Below are positions 23,694-31,767 of a DNA stretch of 64,000 nt, piece after piece. The notes under the pieces are model-generated. The model did not search any database, was not told where the DNA came from, and worked only from the letters and a program-made list of their open reading frames with translations. Location: positions 1-64,000 of the forward strand of contig CANRND010000008.1 in assembly GCA_947631905.1 (NCBI GenBank), in the 5' to 3' direction. Position 1 is the stretch's first letter, and every line of letters starts with the position of its first letter. Source of the DNA: an uncultured Clostridia bacterium (GTDB lineage Bacteria > Bacillota > Clostridia > Christensenellales > Borkfalkiaceae). A program made the translations under genes and the position numbers.

Positions 23694-24682
23694 CTCTCCA
23701 AAACAACGGCGTGCGTGATGCAGGGAATGCTCTCCCCCTGTCCCGAGGAGACGGTAGAGAGCAGTGCGCCCGTCGCCGCAAACAGAATGCGCTTAAACCC
23801 GCCCGTCATCATCTTCGTGTACAGATAGGAATTGAGGACCACGGCCGAGCAGCCCGCGCCGCTCCCGCCCTGAAACTCGTCCTCGATGACGTTATAGATG
23901 ATCTCGCCGCAGTCGACATGGTTTTTTCCGATGTCCAGCCCCTTTTCCCACGTTAAGTCTTTGAGAATGCGGCTTCCGAGCGCGCCCAAGTCCCCCGTGA
24001 CGATGAGATCGTAGTCCTCGGGTTCTTCGCCCGTTTCGCGGAAGTGGGTGAGCAGGGTATCCGCAGCAGCGGGGGCCATTGCGGCGCCCATGTTGTTGAC
24101 GTCGGTAATGCCGAAGTCCACCACCTTTCCGAGGGTCGCCGCCGTGACCTTTACGCCGTTCCCCTCCCGCGCAAGGAGCGCGCCGCCCGCGCCCGTCACC
24201 GTCCATTGGGACTGCGGAGGACGGGTGGTGCCGAGTTCCAGCGGATAGCGGTATTGCCGTTCTGCCGAGGCGAAATGGCTGCCCGTCGCCGCCACCACGC
24301 GGTCACAATACCCCCCGTCGAGAAAGGTCGCCGCCACGGCAAGGCTCTCCGCCATGGTCGAACACGCGCCGTATACGCCCAAAAACGGCACCGAAAAGTC
24401 GCGCGCGGCAAAACTCGCCGAAATGATCTGGTTGAGCAGGTCGCCCGAAACGATCATATCGATCTCGTGCCGTTTGAGGCCTGCGTTCGTGATTGCCCCG
24501 TCGATGACGTGGGAGAGCATCTTGCACTCCGCTTTCTCGTAAGTACTTTCTCCGTACATGTCGTCCGAAAGCGCCGTCTCCACATATCTGCCGATAATGC
24601 CCGCGCACTCTTTCGTCCCCGCGATCGTGCTGGTCGCTACAATCCTCGGCGCATTTTTGAAATAGATCGTCTGATGCTTCAT
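23690..24682 (-). CDS. spoVAD: Stage V sporulation protein AD
   Basis: A 330-residue thiolase-fold protein of the SpoVAD family that binds dipicolinate. Family segments: ATSTIAGTKECAGIIGRY, GVYGACSTMAESLAVAA, HFASAERQYRYPLELGTTRP and VTGDLGALGS. The ATG is only three bases (CCT) after the T-run of a 41-base terminator hairpin (24686-24726), so there is no room for a normal promoter and ribosome site. spoVAC, normally just upstream, is not here; the upstream gene is tsaD. Confidence 0.93.
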   Translation of the reverse strand: MKHQTIYFKNAPRIVATSTIAGTKECAGIIGRYVETALSDDMYGESTYEKAECKMLSHVIDGAITNAGLKRHEIDMIVSGDLLNQIISASFAARDFSVPFLGVYGACSTMAESLAVAATFLDGGYCDRVVAATGSHFASAERQYRYPLELGTTRPPQSQWTVTGAGGALLAREGNGVKVTAATLGKVVDFGITDVNNMGAAMAPAAADTLLTHFRETGEEPEDYDLIVTGDLGALGSRILKDLTWEKGLDIGKNHVDCGEIIYNVIEDEFQGGSGAGCSAVVLNSYLYTKMMTGGFKRILFAATGALLSTVSSGQGESIPCITHAVVLER

Positions 24683-24685
24683 AGG

Positions 24686-24726
24686 AAAAACCGTCCAAAT
24701 GCAGTGTTTGCATTCGGACGGTTTTT
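24686..24726 (-). terminator. Terminator hairpin abutting the spoVAD start codon
   Basis: Minus strand AAAAACCGTCC-G-AATGC / GCATT-T-GGACGGTTTTT with one A/C mismatch (plus-strand view) and T-run TTTTT, then CCT and the spoVAD ATG. It would end tsaD transcripts 17 bases after the tsaD stop. Confidence 0.85.
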
Positions 24727-24742
24727 ATGACTTCGTATAAAA

Positions 24743-25777
24743 TTATGAAAGCGGAATATACGCCTCTGCGTTGAGCGTGAGCGGGGAAAACAGTCCCGCG
24801 CGGTAGCGGAGCAACCCCTCCGAGGCGATCATCGCCGCGTTGTCCGTGCAATGTTTCTTTTCGGGAAGCACGAGCTTGAACTTTTCCCGCGCGCACATTT
24901 TTTTCAGCTCTTCGCGCAGGTAGCCATTGGCGATCACGCCCCCGCCCGCCGTAACGGTCGTTACCCCAGTCTCGTGCGCGGCCTCGGCGGTCTTTTTTAC
25001 GAGAATATCGAGCGCGGCGTGCTGGAACGAACACGCAACGTCCGCGCGGCTCCACGCCTCTTTTTTCTGCTCCTTGTTGTGGACGTAGTTGATGACGGCG
25101 GTTTTGAGTCCGCTGTACGAAAAATTGTAGCCGCCCTCTCCTTTGAGCATCACGGGGAGCGGAACGTTAGGCTTGCCTTCCCGCGCAAGCGCTTCGAGGT
25201 GCGGACCGCCCGGATACGGGAGCGAAAGCACGCGCGCGACTTTGTCGAACGCTTCTCCCGCCGCGTCGTCGAGAGTAGAGCCGAGTACTTCAAACTCCGT
25301 CTCCGACTTTGCGTAGAGAACGGCGGTATGCCCCCCGCTTGCAAGCAGGGTGACAAAGGGCGGTTTTAAGGTCTCGTCTTCAAGGTAGGCCGCCGCAAGA
25401 TGCCCGCGGATGTGGTTGACCCCGATGAGCGGGATCCCCAACCCGTATGCAAGCCCCTTTGCAAAGGAAAGCCCCACAAGGAGCGCGCCCAAAAGCCCCG
25501 CCCCGTAGGTTACCGCCACCGCGTTTAACTCTTCCCGCGCTACCCCCGCGCTCTTCAACGCGCGGCTCACCACTTCGTCGATCGCATCGGTATGCGCGCG
25601 GGAAGCGATTTCTGGTACCACGCCGCCGTACAGCGCCTGCGTGGGAGCGGAGGAAATAATTTCGTCGGATAGAAGTTGCCTCCCGCGGATCACGGCAGCC
25701 GCCGTCTCATCGCAGGAGGACTCAATTCCGAGAATGATTGGGTTTTTTGCACTTTTGCATAGTATTATGTCTGACAT
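24743..25777 (-). CDS. tsaD: tRNA N6-adenosine threonylcarbamoyltransferase TsaD
   Basis: A 344-residue TsaD/Kae1 protein transferring threonylcarbamoyl to A37 of ANN-decoding tRNAs. Metal-binding HxxxH is at His122/His126 (NHIRGH); ATPase-fold motifs LGIESSCDETAAAV, ASGGHTAVLY, SYSGLKTAV and TAGGGVIANGYLRE are present. It starts three bases after the prfB stop, implying coupled translation; no separate ribosome site is clear. Confidence 0.96.
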   Translation of the reverse strand: MSDIILCKSAKNPIILGIESSCDETAAAVIRGRQLLSDEIISSAPTQALYGGVVPEIASRAHTDAIDEVVSRALKSAGVAREELNAVAVTYGAGLLGALLVGLSFAKGLAYGLGIPLIGVNHIRGHLAAAYLEDETLKPPFVTLLASGGHTAVLYAKSETEFEVLGSTLDDAAGEAFDKVARVLSLPYPGGPHLEALAREGKPNVPLPVMLKGEGGYNFSYSGLKTAVINYVHNKEQKKEAWSRADVACSFQHAALDILVKKTAEAAHETGVTTVTAGGGVIANGYLREELKKMCAREKFKLVLPEKKHCTDNAAMIASEGLLRYRAGLFSPLTLNAEAYIPLS

Positions 25778-25780
25778 AAT

Positions 25781-26878
25781 TCACGATTTTTTGAGATAAT
25801 CGATGATAAATCCCTGAATATTGCCGTCCATCACCGACTGCACGTCACCCACTTCATAGCCTGTTCTGTGATCTTTGACGAGGGTATACGGGCAGAAGAC
25901 GTAGGAACGGATCTGGGACCCCCATTCGATTTTTTTCGTCTCCCCTTTGAGCGCGGCTTCGTCCGCCATGCGCTGTTCGATCTGCTTTTCAAGCAACTTG
26001 GAGCGAAGATACTTGAACGCCATTTCTTTGTTTTGGAGCTGGCTGCGCTCGTTCTGGCAGGTGACGACGATACCCGTCGGGAAGTGCGTAATGCGGATGG
26101 CGGTCTCGGTCTTATTGACTTTCTGCCCGCCCGCGCCCGAAGAGCGGTATACGTCGATGCGGATGTCCTCGTCCTTGATCTCGATCTCCCCGTCGTCGTC
26201 CACTTCGGGCATGACTTCGACGGAAGCAAAGGAAGTTTGCCGCCGCTTGTTGGCGTCGAACGGGGAAATGCGCACAAGGCGGTGTACGCCGATCTCCGCT
26301 TTGAGATAGCCGTAGGCGTTCTCCCCTTCCACCTTGAAATCCACCGATTTCAATCCGGCGGAGTCCCCGGGGAGACGGTCGATCTCGGTCACTTTGAAGC
26401 CGCTCCTCTCGGCGTAGCGGCAATACATGCGGTAGAGCATGGCGCACCAGTCGCACGCCTCGGTTCCGCCCGCACCCGCGTGGAGAGAGAGAAGCGCGTT
26501 GCTGTTGTCGTACTTTCCACGAAGCAGCGCGCGGATACGCATCTCTTCGATATCTTTTTCCGCAACGACGAGCATATTGTCAAGTTCGGGAACAAGCTCC
26601 TCTTCTTCGGTCTCCTCGATGAGGTCGATGATCTCGTTCGCGTCGTCGAGCGCTTTTCTGCCCGCATTATAAGAGGAAACTTTCCCCTCAATGGAAGAAA
26701 TTTCGCGCGCGATCTTTTTGGAACGCTCCAAATCCTGCCACACTTCGGGCAGTTCCTGTTCCGTTTTCAGCCTTTTGAGTTGTTCGGCGCGGTTGTCGAT
26801 GTCGAGGGCGTATTTCGCCTCGGCGAGCATCTCCTCCAACCCCTTGATTTTCAGTCTGTAATCGTCAGCTTTGAACAT
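25781..26878 (-). CDS. prfB: Peptide chain release factor 2
   Basis: A 365-residue release factor. The RF2-specific tripeptide SPF is at 205-207 and the catalytic GGQ at 250-252 (SSGAGGQKVNK). It ends translation at UGA and UAA. The reading frame is continuous through the N-terminal region, so the programmed +1 frameshift at codon ~25 used by most RF2 genes is absent. The ATG has no clear Shine-Dalgarno sequence. Upstream lies a 254-bp gap to secA carrying a diverged dispersed repeat. Confidence 0.96.
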   Translation of the reverse strand: MFKADDYRLKIKGLEEMLAEAKYALDIDNRAEQLKRLKTEQELPEVWQDLERSKKIAREISSIEGKVSSYNAGRKALDDANEIIDLIEETEEEELVPELDNMLVVAEKDIEEMRIRALLRGKYDNSNALLSLHAGAGGTEACDWCAMLYRMYCRYAERSGFKVTEIDRLPGDSAGLKSVDFKVEGENAYGYLKAEIGVHRLVRISPFDANKRRQTSFASVEVMPEVDDDGEIEIKDEDIRIDVYRSSGAGGQKVNKTETAIRITHFPTGIVVTCQNERSQLQNKEMAFKYLRSKLLEKQIEQRMADEAALKGETKKIEWGSQIRSYVFCPYTLVKDHRTGYEVGDVQSVMDGNIQGFIIDYLKKS

Positions 26879-26979
26879 AATGTCTTTATGATGATGTCGG
26901 TTTTTTGTAAGGCCCTTTCCCTACCCTTCCCCCAATAATTTGCGGGAGACAAGAAAAGGTGTTCTCAAATTATTTTTGC

Positions 26980-27132
26980 CTTAGGCGGAATTGACTTCCG
27001 CCGTGGGCGACTCAATTTGGCAATTACTTTTGCCTTTTTGTCCGATGAAACGAACGAGAGGTCAAGCAAGTTAAGACACAGGAGTAAATTTCCTCGCAGA
27101 AAAGATTGCGAAGCAAGATTTTTTGCGAATAA
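26980..27132. repeat. Diverged copy of a dispersed palindromic repeat
   Basis: Between prfB and secA. The right end (27094-27132) is a degenerate palindrome, TCGCAGAAAAGATTGC / GCAAGATTTTTTGCGA, touching the secA stop codon. The block to its left shares scattered identity with 54668-54757 (words like ACTCAATTTG, GTCC, AAGTTAA, TTTCCTC). The remaining bases 26879-26979 show nothing else. Confidence 0.6.
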
Positions 27133-30072
27133 TCAATACGGTTTCCCGTGGCATTTCTTATATTTGAGGCCCGAACCGCAGGGGCAGGGATCGTTCGGCC
27201 CGATCTTCTTCTGTTTGGGCATGGAAGCGGGGTTGAACTTACTCGAACCGCTCGTCTTTAAGCTATCCACGTCCACAGCCGTGGGGATCTGCATCCCCTG
27301 CGCGTTCACCCCGCGGAGCGACTGCGGGGAACTCGGGAGAGCGGGCGCGGGCTGGGCGGTTGCGGCGGACGGTTGTTGCACAGGCTGCGCGGCATCGCGG
27401 GGCGGTTGCGGCGTGATCGTCGGCATAACGCGTTGCGCCGGTTGCTGGCGCACTTCCACGCGCACTTTGAGGAGCATCGCAACCGTGTTGGTCTGGATGC
27501 GCTCAATCATTTCGTTGAACATCGCCGAGCCTTCCTGCTTGTATGCGATCACGGGGTCGGTCTGGCCGTAGGCGCGCAGACCGATGCCTTTCCGGAGCTG
27601 GTCCATTGCGTCGATATGGTCGATCCAGTTGCGGTCTACGTTGCGGAGCAGAATTTGCCGCTCTACATCCGCAAAGTCGATCCCCGTCTCCTCTTTCAGA
27701 TGAGTAATTTTCTCTTCATAGGCCTTTTCGGTGCGTGCGGAGATCCTTTGAAGCGCTTTGGGATAATCCCACTTTTCGAGCTTTTCACGGGTGACGTACT
27801 TCGTCCCCTCGGGCAAAAGTTTTTGTTCGAGGGCGGTATTGAGATCGTCCTCGTTCCACTTGTCGGGAGCGTCATCCGCATTGACGGCTCCGCGGATGAT
27901 GCTCTCGGCATAATCAGGGATATACTTCAAGATCTGTTCGTGGACGTCCTCACCTTTGAGGACTTTCATGCGCTCGGCGTAGATGAGCATACGCTGCTTG
28001 TTCATCACGTCGTCGTATTGAAGCACGGTCTTACGGGCGGCAAAGTGTTTGCCCTCGATCTGCTTCTGCGCATATTCGATGAGGCGGGAGAGCATTTTCG
28101 ATTCGAGGCATTCCTCTTCCTGCATCTTGGAACGCTCATAGATACCTTTCATGCGCTCGCCCCCGAACCGTTTCATGAGGTCGTCTTCAAGGGAAATGAA
28201 GAACACGGAAGCGCCCACGTCCCCTTGCCGTCCCGAACGGCCGCGGAGCTGGTTGTCGATACGGCGCGCCTCGTGGCGCTCGGTCCCGATGATGCACAGG
28301 CCGCCCGCTTCGATCACTTTCGTTTTCTCCTCGTCCGTCTGTTGCTTGTAGGAATCATAGAGCTTTTGATAGCGTTCGCGCACAGCGAGCGTCTCTTCGT
28401 CAAGCTCGGCATAACTCGTGGCAAGTTCGATCGTGTCGTGGTCGATCCCCTCCTCGCGCAGACGCTTCTTGGCAAGATATTCGGGATTGCCGCCGAGCAG
28501 AATATCGGTACCGCGGCCCGCCATGTTGGTGGAGATCGTGACCGCGCCGTATCTGCCCGCCTGCGCGACGATCTCCGCCTCGCGTTCGTGGTTCTTTGCG
28601 TTCAAAATATTGTGCTGAATGCCGTTTCGGCGCAAGAGCCTTGAAATCTCTTCGGATTTATCGACGGAGACCGTACCCACAAGAATGGGCTGGCCTTTCT
28701 CGTGCCGCTCCACGATCTCGCGCACGATCGCCTTTTTCTTGCCCTCTTCGGTGGAAAAGATCTTATCGTGCAGGTCCTGCCGCTTGACGGGTTTATTCGT
28801 CGGGATCTCGATGACGTCGAGGGAGTAAATTGTACGAAATTCACCCTCCTCCGTCTTGGCGGTACCCGTCATGCCCGAGAGCTTGCGGTAAAGACGGAAA
28901 TAATTCTGGAAAGTGATGGTCGCATAGGTCTTGTTCTCTTCGCGGATCTTTACGCCCTCTTTGGCTTCAATGGCCTGGTGCAGACCGTCGGAGTAGCGCC
29001 TACCGATCATCTGGCGGCCGGTGAACTCGTCGACGATGATGATCTCGTCGCCGATCACCATGTATTCCTCGTCGCGGTGGAAGAGCTTATGCGCTTTCAA
29101 CGCCTGCTGGATGTGATGGTTGAGCGTGAGATGCGCCACGTCGGCAACGTTGTCGATGTTGAACCATTTCTCCGCTTTCTCCGCGCCGAACTCGGTGAGT
29201 TGCACCTGCTTGTCCTTGCGCTCGATCACATAGTCCCAATTCAATTCTTCGGCTTTGGCGAGTTTTCTCTCCCCCGCTTCCGACTTTTTGACGCGCTTCT
29301 CGTTTTCGAGGTCTTTGAGATCGTCGTCGAAGCCGCCCGTGAGGGTGCGTACGAATTTATCTACCTGCTCATAGAGGGAGGAAGATTGTTCGCCCTTGCC
29401 CGAGATGATGAGCGGGGTCCGCGCCTCGTCGATGAGGATGGAGTCCACCTCGTCAACGATCGCAAAGTTGAGTTCCCTTTGCACCATGAGCCTTAAATCG
29501 GATTTCAGATTGTCGCGCAGATAGTCGAAGCCGAACTCGTTGTTCGTACCGTAAGTGATGTCGCTTTGGTAGGCTTTCCGTTTGAGATCGTCATCCATCC
29601 CGGGCACGACCACCCCGACGGTAAGCCCCATGAATTTGTGTACTTTCCCCATCCACTCCGCGTCGCGGCGGGCAAGGTAATCGTTGACGGTGACGATGTG
29701 GACGCCCCGTCCCGAGAGCGCTTCGAGATAGCTAGGCAGGGTTGCGACCAAAGTTTTGCCCTCGCCCGTTTTCATTTCCGCAATTCGCCCCTGGAAGAGG
29801 CAGATGCCGCCGATGATCTGCACGTGGAAGTGCTTCATGCCGAGTACGCGCCAGCTCGCTTCCCGAAGCGCCGCGAATGCGTCGAACATGATGTCGTCGA
29901 GCGTTTCGCCCTTTGCGAGCCGTTCTTTGAGGATAGCGGTCTGTCCTCTGAGTTCGGCGTCGCTCATCTTCTGGTATTTCGGCTCGAGTTTTTCAACTTC
30001 GAGCGCCATTCTATCGAGTTTTTTCAAGCTCCTGCGGCTGTCGCTGTTTGCCAAATAACTGAAAAGTCCCAT
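27133..30072 (-). CDS. secA: Preprotein translocase ATPase SecA
   Basis: A 979-residue SecA, the motor driving secretion through SecYEG. Walker A region EMKTGEGKTLVATL, DEAD-type VDEVDSILIDEARTPL, GRGTDILLGGNP and GRSGRQGD are visible. The C-terminal zinc motif CPCGSGLKYKKCHG is intact. It is longer than typical (~840) because of a ~90-residue Gln/Pro/Ala-rich linker before the zinc tail. GGAG precedes the ATG, and a TTGATT/TAAAAT promoter (16-bp spacer) lies about 40-65 bp upstream. Confidence 0.97.
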   Translation of the reverse strand: MGLFSYLANSDSRRSLKKLDRMALEVEKLEPKYQKMSDAELRGQTAILKERLAKGETLDDIMFDAFAALREASWRVLGMKHFHVQIIGGICLFQGRIAEMKTGEGKTLVATLPSYLEALSGRGVHIVTVNDYLARRDAEWMGKVHKFMGLTVGVVVPGMDDDLKRKAYQSDITYGTNNEFGFDYLRDNLKSDLRLMVQRELNFAIVDEVDSILIDEARTPLIISGKGEQSSSLYEQVDKFVRTLTGGFDDDLKDLENEKRVKKSEAGERKLAKAEELNWDYVIERKDKQVQLTEFGAEKAEKWFNIDNVADVAHLTLNHHIQQALKAHKLFHRDEEYMVIGDEIIIVDEFTGRQMIGRRYSDGLHQAIEAKEGVKIREENKTYATITFQNYFRLYRKLSGMTGTAKTEEGEFRTIYSLDVIEIPTNKPVKRQDLHDKIFSTEEGKKKAIVREIVERHEKGQPILVGTVSVDKSEEISRLLRRNGIQHNILNAKNHEREAEIVAQAGRYGAVTISTNMAGRGTDILLGGNPEYLAKKRLREEGIDHDTIELATSYAELDEETLAVRERYQKLYDSYKQQTDEEKTKVIEAGGLCIIGTERHEARRIDNQLRGRSGRQGDVGASVFFISLEDDLMKRFGGERMKGIYERSKMQEEECLESKMLSRLIEYAQKQIEGKHFAARKTVLQYDDVMNKQRMLIYAERMKVLKGEDVHEQILKYIPDYAESIIRGAVNADDAPDKWNEDDLNTALEQKLLPEGTKYVTREKLEKWDYPKALQRISARTEKAYEEKITHLKEETGIDFADVERQILLRNVDRNWIDHIDAMDQLRKGIGLRAYGQTDPVIAYKQEGSAMFNEMIERIQTNTVAMLLKVRVEVRQQPAQRVMPTITPQPPRDAAQPVQQPSAATAQPAPALPSSPQSLRGVNAQGMQIPTAVDVDSLKTSGSSKFNPASMPKQKKIGPNDPCPCGSGLKYKKCHGKPY

Positions 30073-30200
30073 AGTCGCTCCATTTGGAAATCATATTGTG
30101 TTACTTGACTATTTTACAATATTTTCCCAAAAAATCAAAGCGTTTTTGCGCAGTTTTCCCCAAATGAAATGTCGAAAAAGAAATTTCCCGAAATTTGCCG

Positions 30201-30227
30201 CAAAAAAACCGCAGTTTACTGCGGTTT
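30201..30227 (-). terminator. Terminator overlapping the aldolase-like stop codon
   Basis: Minus strand AAACCGCAGT / ACTGCGGTTT with a TTTTTTT tail; the stem includes the last codons and stop of the upstream gene. Confidence 0.85.
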
Positions 30228-30947
30228 CTGCCCTTCGTCGAGAGCTTGATAGAGTTCTTCGGCGATCTGTTCCGCCTTGCCCGTGGTGGCGCGCGCCGCC
30301 CCCGCCTTGATGAGCAAACGCAGCTGTTCGGCGTTCTCCACCCCCGAGGCCTCCACTTGGAGCCGCCCCGCACTCTCTTCCGTAGCGCGCAGGACGAGTG
30401 AGGTCTCCCCGCGCACGCAGACGGCGTTCGCCTTTCCCGCCACCGCCGCGCGCACCCCGAGCGCCACTTCCTCTTCATCGAGGGTATGATCTTCCAGAGA
30501 GACGATAAGAGTACTCTTTTTTGCCGCCCGCCGTACCCGTTTCACCTCCCGTTTGAGATAGGCGGCGCCTCCGCCCGTCAGCTGGGAATAGCACAGCACC
30601 AGACGGATCTCTTTCGCCCCCTGCCGCAACGCCCGCTTCGCTTCGGCCTTTTTGATGCCCATGAGGCTCTCCCCCGTGCCGCCGACGAGACAGCAGAGCG
30701 GGACGCCGCTCTTTCCCGCATATTTTTTTGCCGCCGCAACGTGTACAGGTGAAACGAGGATGGACGAGGCATTGAGGCGCAAGGCGGTCTCGCACGCCTT
30801 TTTGAGCGCCGCGCGGTCGGTTTCCCTGCGCGATGCGTCTACGATGAGTTTTTTCAATGTAAAGGCGATCTCCGTCTCCCTACGCGCCCGCTTGAACTCA
30901 CCGAATTCCGCGGCTTCCGCCGCAGACAAAACCATTTCTTCTGCCAT
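30216..30947 (-). CDS. DeoC-like aldolase (deoxyribose-phosphate aldolase family)
   Basis: A 243-residue TIM-barrel protein resembling DeoC: ASSILVSPVHVAAAKKYAGK, VPLCCLVGGTGESLMGIKKAE and LRQGAKEIRLVLCYSQL match the opening strands, and VEASGVENAEQLRLLIKAGA the C-terminal phosphate region. The Schiff-base lysine of true DeoC (xxKTSTGF) is not clear: the place reads VCVRGETSLVLRATEE, so catalysis may be lost or altered. The start at 30947 follows a TTGTCA/TATAGT promoter (18-bp spacer). Divergent from a small membrane protein gene. Confidence 0.7.
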   Translation of the reverse strand: MAEEMVLSAAEAAEFGEFKRARRETEIAFTLKKLIVDASRRETDRAALKKACETALRLNASSILVSPVHVAAAKKYAGKSGVPLCCLVGGTGESLMGIKKAEAKRALRQGAKEIRLVLCYSQLTGGGAAYLKREVKRVRRAAKKSTLIVSLEDHTLDEEEVALGVRAAVAGKANAVCVRGETSLVLRATEESAGRLQVEASGVENAEQLRLLIKAGAARATTGKAEQIAEELYQALDEGQKPQ

Positions 30948-31017
30948 ACCCGCAATTTTTTCCAAAATAAACCAAACTATACCAAAAGGCAACCTGTTGT
31001 GACAAAACAAACCGTGT

Positions 31018-31023
31018 TAAAAT
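31018..31023 (+). promoter_or_regulatory. -10 box immediately before a start codon
   Basis: TAAAAT six bases before the ATG at 31030, with TTGTGA 15 bp upstream; overlaps the divergent promoter of the aldolase-like gene. A leaderless transcript is predicted. Confidence 0.6.
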
Positions 31024-31029
31024 GCGGGC

Positions 31030-31275
31030 ATGACTCTCCTCTCCGTACAATGGCAAGGCTTCGGCTGGTGCATCATGTTGTTTCTGCTCGTTGTGATCGC
31101 CGTGCATCTCGCAAAAGTGATCGCCGTCGGTTACCGCACGCTCTTCCGCAAACTGCCTCCCGAACCGCCCAAGATCGCGGAAAAGAAGCCCGAACCCGTA
31201 TACTATATCGTCGAACGCAAAAAACGCCGTCCGAAAAAAGAATATGCCGAGCCGAAAGAGATCAGCTTCCGGTAA
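31030..31275 (+). CDS. Small single-pass membrane protein (81 aa)
   Basis: An 81-residue protein: MTLLSVQWQGFGWCIMLFLL starts a single membrane helix (about 10-32), followed by a basic and proline-rich cytoplasmic tail (RKLPPEPPKIAEKKPEPVYY, RKKRRPKKEY). No family recognised. It stands alone, with a near start-codon promoter and an intrinsic terminator at 31292-31321. Confidence 0.65.
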   Translation: MTLLSVQWQGFGWCIMLFLLVVIAVHLAKVIAVGYRTLFRKLPPEPPKIAEKKPEPVYYIVERKKRRPKKEYAEPKEISFR

Positions 31276-31291
31276 CTTCTTTCCTTATGCA

Positions 31292-31321
31292 ATGAGGGAG
31301 CGCCGTAAGGCGCTCCCTCAT
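31292..31321. terminator. Bidirectional terminator
   Basis: Perfect 13-bp stem ATGAGGGAGCGCC / GGCGCTCCCTCAT, loop GTAA, then TTTTC; shared by the small membrane gene and rsfS. Confidence 0.85.
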
Positions 31322-31335
31322 CTTTTCGTCTTTTC

Positions 31336-31686
31336 TTACTCGCTGTACTTCGTAACGTTTTGCCCGCTGTCCCACAGCCGTTCGAGATAGTAAAAAAGGC
31401 GGCTCTCTTCGTTGAAGATATGCACCACCACGTCGCCGTAGTCGAGTACGCCCCAACGCCCCTCGCGCAGCCCCTCCGTGCGGACGGGATAGAGGTCGAA
31501 TTTCTTTTTAAGCTGTTCTTCCACGTTGTCGCCGAGCGCGCGCACCTGCGTGGTGCTTTTCCCGCTTGCGATCACAAAATAGGAACATACCACCGTCTGC
31601 TCGCTCACGTCGAGGATCACAATATCCTCGCCTTTCTTGTCCGAAAGAGCCTTACAACATTCGAGCGCCAAATCTTTGCTTTCCAT
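31336..31686 (-). CDS. rsfS: Ribosomal silencing factor RsfS
   Basis: A 116-residue RsfS (Iojap) protein. Signature: DIVILDVSEQTVVCSYFVIASG, then GRWGVLDYGDVVVHIFNEESRLFY. It binds ribosomal protein uL14 and blocks subunit joining in starvation. RBS AGAGGGG precedes the ATG. It follows the nadD-yqeK gene, matching the nadD-yqeK-rsfS order of many Firmicutes. Confidence 0.95.
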   Translation of the reverse strand: MESKDLALECCKALSDKKGEDIVILDVSEQTVVCSYFVIASGKSTTQVRALGDNVEEQLKKKFDLYPVRTEGLREGRWGVLDYGDVVVHIFNEESRLFYYLERLWDSGQNVTKYSE

Positions 31687-31767
31687 AAATACCCCTCTTT
31701 TTTCTTTATTATGTCACACATAGTATCAATTTTCATTATTTATGTCTGAAATAGTACTATGCAAACA

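Noticed and set aside
27373-28644. A 423-codon plus-strand open frame
   Set aside because: Antisense shadow of secA with no recognisable domain.
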